A program made the position numbers and the translations under genes. Under the pieces are notes generated by a model, which saw only the letters and a list, made by a program, of their open reading frames with translations, had not been told where the DNA came from and did no database searches. From a virus, in the IMG/VR virus record IMGVR_UViG_3300042295_000240, positions 1-22,458 of that record: a stretch of 22,458 bases of DNA; one strand, written 5' to 3'. Positions 21,121 to 22,458 of this stretch are shown here, piece by piece; the first letter of the stretch is position 1, and every line of letters starts with the position of its first letter.

Positions 21121-21347
21121 TCGACCTCGACGATGTCGCTGTTATTAAACTGCCAGTGGTTGCCATCGGTGTCGATGATTTCATACCAACCTTGGAATGA
21201 ATACAGTTGATAGTGCACCTCGGCCACGGTCACGAGGAGTTGCTCGCTCGGTCTATCGTCAGTGTTCACAACGATCTTGTAGCCGTTGCGCACCTCCCCG
21301 ATAGGCACCCTGACTCTGGTGTCTGTTGTAGTTGATTGGCTGTTCAT
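21114..21347 (-). CDS. Hypothetical protein, 77 aa
   Basis: The ATG at 21347 lies in the second copy of the duplicated start-associated block, with GGGGAG as ribosome site. The product begins MNSQSTTTDTRVRVPIGEVR and then alternates strands: YKIVVNTDDRP, LLVTVAEVHYQLY, GWYEIIDTDGNHWQF, ending SDIVEVES. It looks like a small beta-barrel. No family recognised. Its stop is formed by a GTCTTAAGAC palindrome (TCT-TAA). It is preceded by a 100-base gap with two hairpins and followed by the CRP-type promoter. Confidence 0.74.
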   Translation of the reverse strand: MNSQSTTTDTRVRVPIGEVRNGYKIVVNTDDRPSEQLLVTVAEVHYQLYSFQGWYEIIDTDGNHWQFNNSDIVEVES

Positions 21348-21365
21348 TGTTCTCCCCTTCGGAGT
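21343..21365 (-). repeat. Duplicated 23-bp start-associated block, copy 2
   Basis: Identical over 23 bases to 21013-21035, again covering ribosome site, start codon and the first two bases of codon 2 (Asn AAC here, Lys in the other copy). The flanking DNA and the encoded proteins differ, so this is not part of a larger gene duplication. Confidence 0.8.
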
Positions 21366-21378
21366 GTTGTCTACTGCT

Positions 21379-21423
21379 CACCATCGTGGCTCGCATGGTG
21401 GACGGTCGGGTGTCGCTCCCGAC
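21379..21423 (-). promoter_or_regulatory. Two inverted repeats in the 100-base gap
   Basis: The gap 21348-21447 holds two stem-loops: GTCGGG (21405-21410) with CCCGAC (21418-21423), loop of 7; and CACCAT (21379-21384) with ATGGTG (21395-21400), loop of 10. Neither is followed by a T tract in the minus direction, so they do not look like terminators. They may be operators or a structured leader for the 77-residue gene. No tRNA-like T-arm was seen. Confidence 0.45.
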
Positions 21424-21444
21424 TAAGGCCAAGCCCCGCCCCTT

Positions 21445-21454
21445 GTCTTAAGAC
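21445..21454. repeat. GTCTTAAGAC palindrome, copy 2
   Basis: A perfect copy. On the minus strand it supplies the TCT-TAA end of the 75-residue gene. Unlike the copies at 22090 and 22402, no start codon follows directly; a 100-base gap does. Confidence 0.85.
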
Positions 21455-21675
21455 AGTGATTCCACCGCCTCATAGATGGCACTCATGTTTCGGAGTGTCC
21501 GCTCTGAAGCGTTAGGGAACACCGCCAGTATCTCGGCACCCTCGTCTCCTGCTGTGCAGTATGCAATCTCTCGGGCTATGCCGTCTGCCCAGTCGATCGA
21601 CTCGAACGCCTGCCCTGTGCGCCAGTACGTGCGCCCGTCGCTCTCTCTCCAGATGATTGTTAGTTGGTGTTTCAT
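21448..21675 (-). CDS. Hypothetical protein, 75 aa
   Basis: The ATG at 21675 follows GGAGGACTAAGAA, where GGAGG is the ribosome site and TAA the stop of the upstream gene in the same frame. The product (MKHQLTIIWRESDGRTYWRT...) has an N-terminal beta hairpin, a helix around SIDWADGIAREIAYC, a strand (EILAVFPNA), and a final helix (LRNMSAIYEAVESLS). No family recognised. Its stop lies in palindrome copy 2. Confidence 0.73.
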   Translation of the reverse strand: MKHQLTIIWRESDGRTYWRTGQAFESIDWADGIAREIAYCTAGDEGAEILAVFPNASERTLRNMSAIYEAVESLS

Positions 21676-21678
21676 TTC

Positions 21679-22089
21679 TTAGTCCTCCATTAGTGGTCGT
21701 GGTGTGAAGATGATGAAGCGGGTGTCACTGTTGTATGTGTCGAGCCCTGCTTTGTTTACTCGGCGCTCTACCTCGTCATAGTCGGGGCAATCGGAGCCCT
21801 GTGGACGGAGGTCGTGCAAGAAGATTCCTACCGTGTCTGCGATACGCATTAGGGCTTGGTTGTGGAATGTCCGTGCCTCCTCTTCGTCGTCGGGCATCTC
21901 GTCGAACCACACTGCATAGATGAAATCGTCGAGGTCGTCGGGCTCTATCTCGTGGCTCTTGCCTGTGACCTCTTCACAGTAGGCGCTATGAATCTTCTCA
22001 CCGTTCTCTAACCGTAGGATTTCCTCCCAGTCCCAGTGATGCGGATTGAACTGACTCGTGATTGTGATTGTTATTTGATAGGTGTTCAT
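21679..22089 (-). CDS. Acidic hypothetical protein, 136 aa
   Basis: The ATG at 22089 comes directly after the palindrome copy 3, with AAGGAG as ribosome site. The protein begins with a strand (MNTYQITITITSQFNPHHWD), then is rich in Glu/Asp (EIEPDDLDDFIYAVWFDEMPDDEEEA), and has a helical part (NQALMRIADTVGIFLHDL) followed by YDEVERRVNKAGLDTYN and a strand (RFIIFTPRP). No motif for activity. Its end MED-TAA-GAA leads straight into the ATG of the next gene, in the same frame. Confidence 0.74.
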   Translation of the reverse strand: MNTYQITITITSQFNPHHWDWEEILRLENGEKIHSAYCEEVTGKSHEIEPDDLDDFIYAVWFDEMPDDEEEARTFHNQALMRIADTVGIFLHDLRPQGSDCPDYDEVERRVNKAGLDTYNSDTRFIIFTPRPLMED

Positions 22090-22099
22090 GTCTTAAGAC
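22090..22099. repeat. GTCTTAAGAC palindrome, copy 3
   Basis: A perfect copy. On the minus strand AAGGAGTCTTAAGACATG combines a ribosome site, the TAA stop of the 102-residue gene and the ATG of the 136-residue gene. Confidence 0.88.
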
Positions 22100-22401
22100 T
22101 CCTTGATTTCTGCTAGTTCTTTTTCTGTCTTGATGATTGCGGTTCGGAGGTCGTAGGCCAGTTGGGTACGTCCGCCGTGTAGGTCTACCTCCACTTCGAG
22201 GTCTGCCTTAAGACCCTCTAAGTAGTCTTCGATGGCGAGGCGGTCGGTGATTTGGCGGGCGATGTCAAGGCGGGTCGAGTCGGTGGCGTCTTGCACCTTG
22301 GCCCAATCCTCCTCCGTCCATCTGTCGGTGACGGTCACAAGTGGGAGACCTCCACCGTAGGAGCCGTCCTCAGCGAACCAGTAGAGCGATGATGTATTCA
22401 T
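22093..22401 (-). CDS. Hypothetical protein with coiled-coil tail, 102 aa
   Basis: The ATG at 22401 directly follows palindrome copy 4, with GAGG upstream. The start (MNTSSLYWFAEDGSYGGGLP) and LVTVTDRWTEEDWAKVQDAT look like a small mixed domain. The rest is helical (LDIARQITDRLAIEDYLEGL, LRTAIIKTEKELAEIKES) and may form a coiled coil. No family recognised. An imperfect palindrome (GCCTTAAGAC, 22205-22214) occurs within the coding region. The stop is part of palindrome copy 3. Confidence 0.74.
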   Translation of the reverse strand: MNTSSLYWFAEDGSYGGGLPLVTVTDRWTEEDWAKVQDATDSTRLDIARQITDRLAIEDYLEGLKADLEVEVDLHGGRTQLAYDLRTAIIKTEKELAEIKES

Positions 22402-22411
22402 GTCTTAAGAC
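22402..22411. repeat. GTCTTAAGAC palindrome, copy 4
   Basis: A perfect copy. On the minus strand GAGGTCTTAAGACATG holds the ribosome site, the TAA stop of the truncated upstream gene and the ATG of the 102-residue gene. Confidence 0.88.
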
Positions 22412-22458
22412 CTCATTCCTTCTCTGATTCCTTGCATGATTTCTTGGGCGTTGGAGCG
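22405..22458 (-). CDS. C-terminal fragment of an upstream gene (continues outside window)
   Basis: On the minus strand the frame enters from the window edge and reads RSNAQEIMQGIREGMRS before the TAA in palindrome copy 4. Only 17 residues are visible. It ends in Ser-stop like the next genes and is in the same frame as the 102-residue gene, which argues that it is a real member of the chain. Nothing can be said about function. Confidence 0.5.
   Translation of the reverse strand, partial: RSNAQEIMQGIREGMRS

Noticed and set aside
21348-21447. A possible tRNA or riboswitch in the hairpin-containing gap.
   Set aside because: No T-arm consensus, no cloverleaf and no known riboswitch core could be recognised.

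Overview
The window is part of a tailed-phage genome whose host is most likely an actinobacterium. The evidence for the host is a WhiB-type iron-sulfur regulator (19591-19875), frequent GTG/TTG starts, leaderless-type promoters, and a site matching the actinobacterial CRP/GlxR consensus. The capsid protein looks like the N4-gp56 family. No tape-measure or tail-tube gene is visible, so a short-tailed (podovirus-like) particle is the best guess, though the genome continues beyond both edges. The small genes resemble those of phages of aquatic actinobacteria; this is from memory, not a search. No integrase, tRNA, rRNA, CRISPR array or insertion sequence was recognised.

Bases 1-13642 (+ strand) are the virion and lysis arm. 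In order: scaffold end, major capsid protein, a terminator with a UUCG loop, small head-associated genes, a GT4-like glycosyltransferase, two small basic proteins, a fibre-adaptor-like protein, a 578-residue collagen-like tail fibre with a collar domain and HxH-rich tip, a tail-assembly-chaperone-like protein, an M15 peptidase, a GT2 glycosyltransferase with a helical-repeat tail, a Lys-rich miniprotein, a neck-like protein, a 620-residue tail protein, two fibre/appendage proteins and three small membrane proteins (putative holins). Two glycosyltransferases beside a fibre rich in Gly-Pro-Thr suggest a glycosylated virion.

Bases 13688-19928 (+ strand) are the replication/recombination arm. A promoter at 14242-14270 leads into a YqaJ-type exonuclease and a single-strand annealing protein. 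These are followed by a ribbon-helix-helix protein, a Holliday-junction-resolvase-like nuclease, a second PD-(D/E)XK-like protein, a secreted SLT-type lysozyme, an HNH endonuclease overlapping the lysozyme, SSB, a MazG-like DUF6378 protein, zinc-binding miniproteins and WhiB.

Bases 19904-22458 (- strand) are a convergent arm of small genes of unknown function. It carries the most unusual signals in the window. The 10-bp palindrome GTCTTAAGAC occurs four times, each copy supplying the TAA stop of a gene. Genes follow one another in a single reading frame separated only by TAA-GAC or TAA-GAA before the next ATG. A 23-bp block is duplicated around two start codons. A consensus sigma70-type promoter has an exact TGTGA-N6-TCACA site abutting its -35 box. 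Together these suggest a dedicated, possibly host-metabolism-responsive, expression system for this arm.
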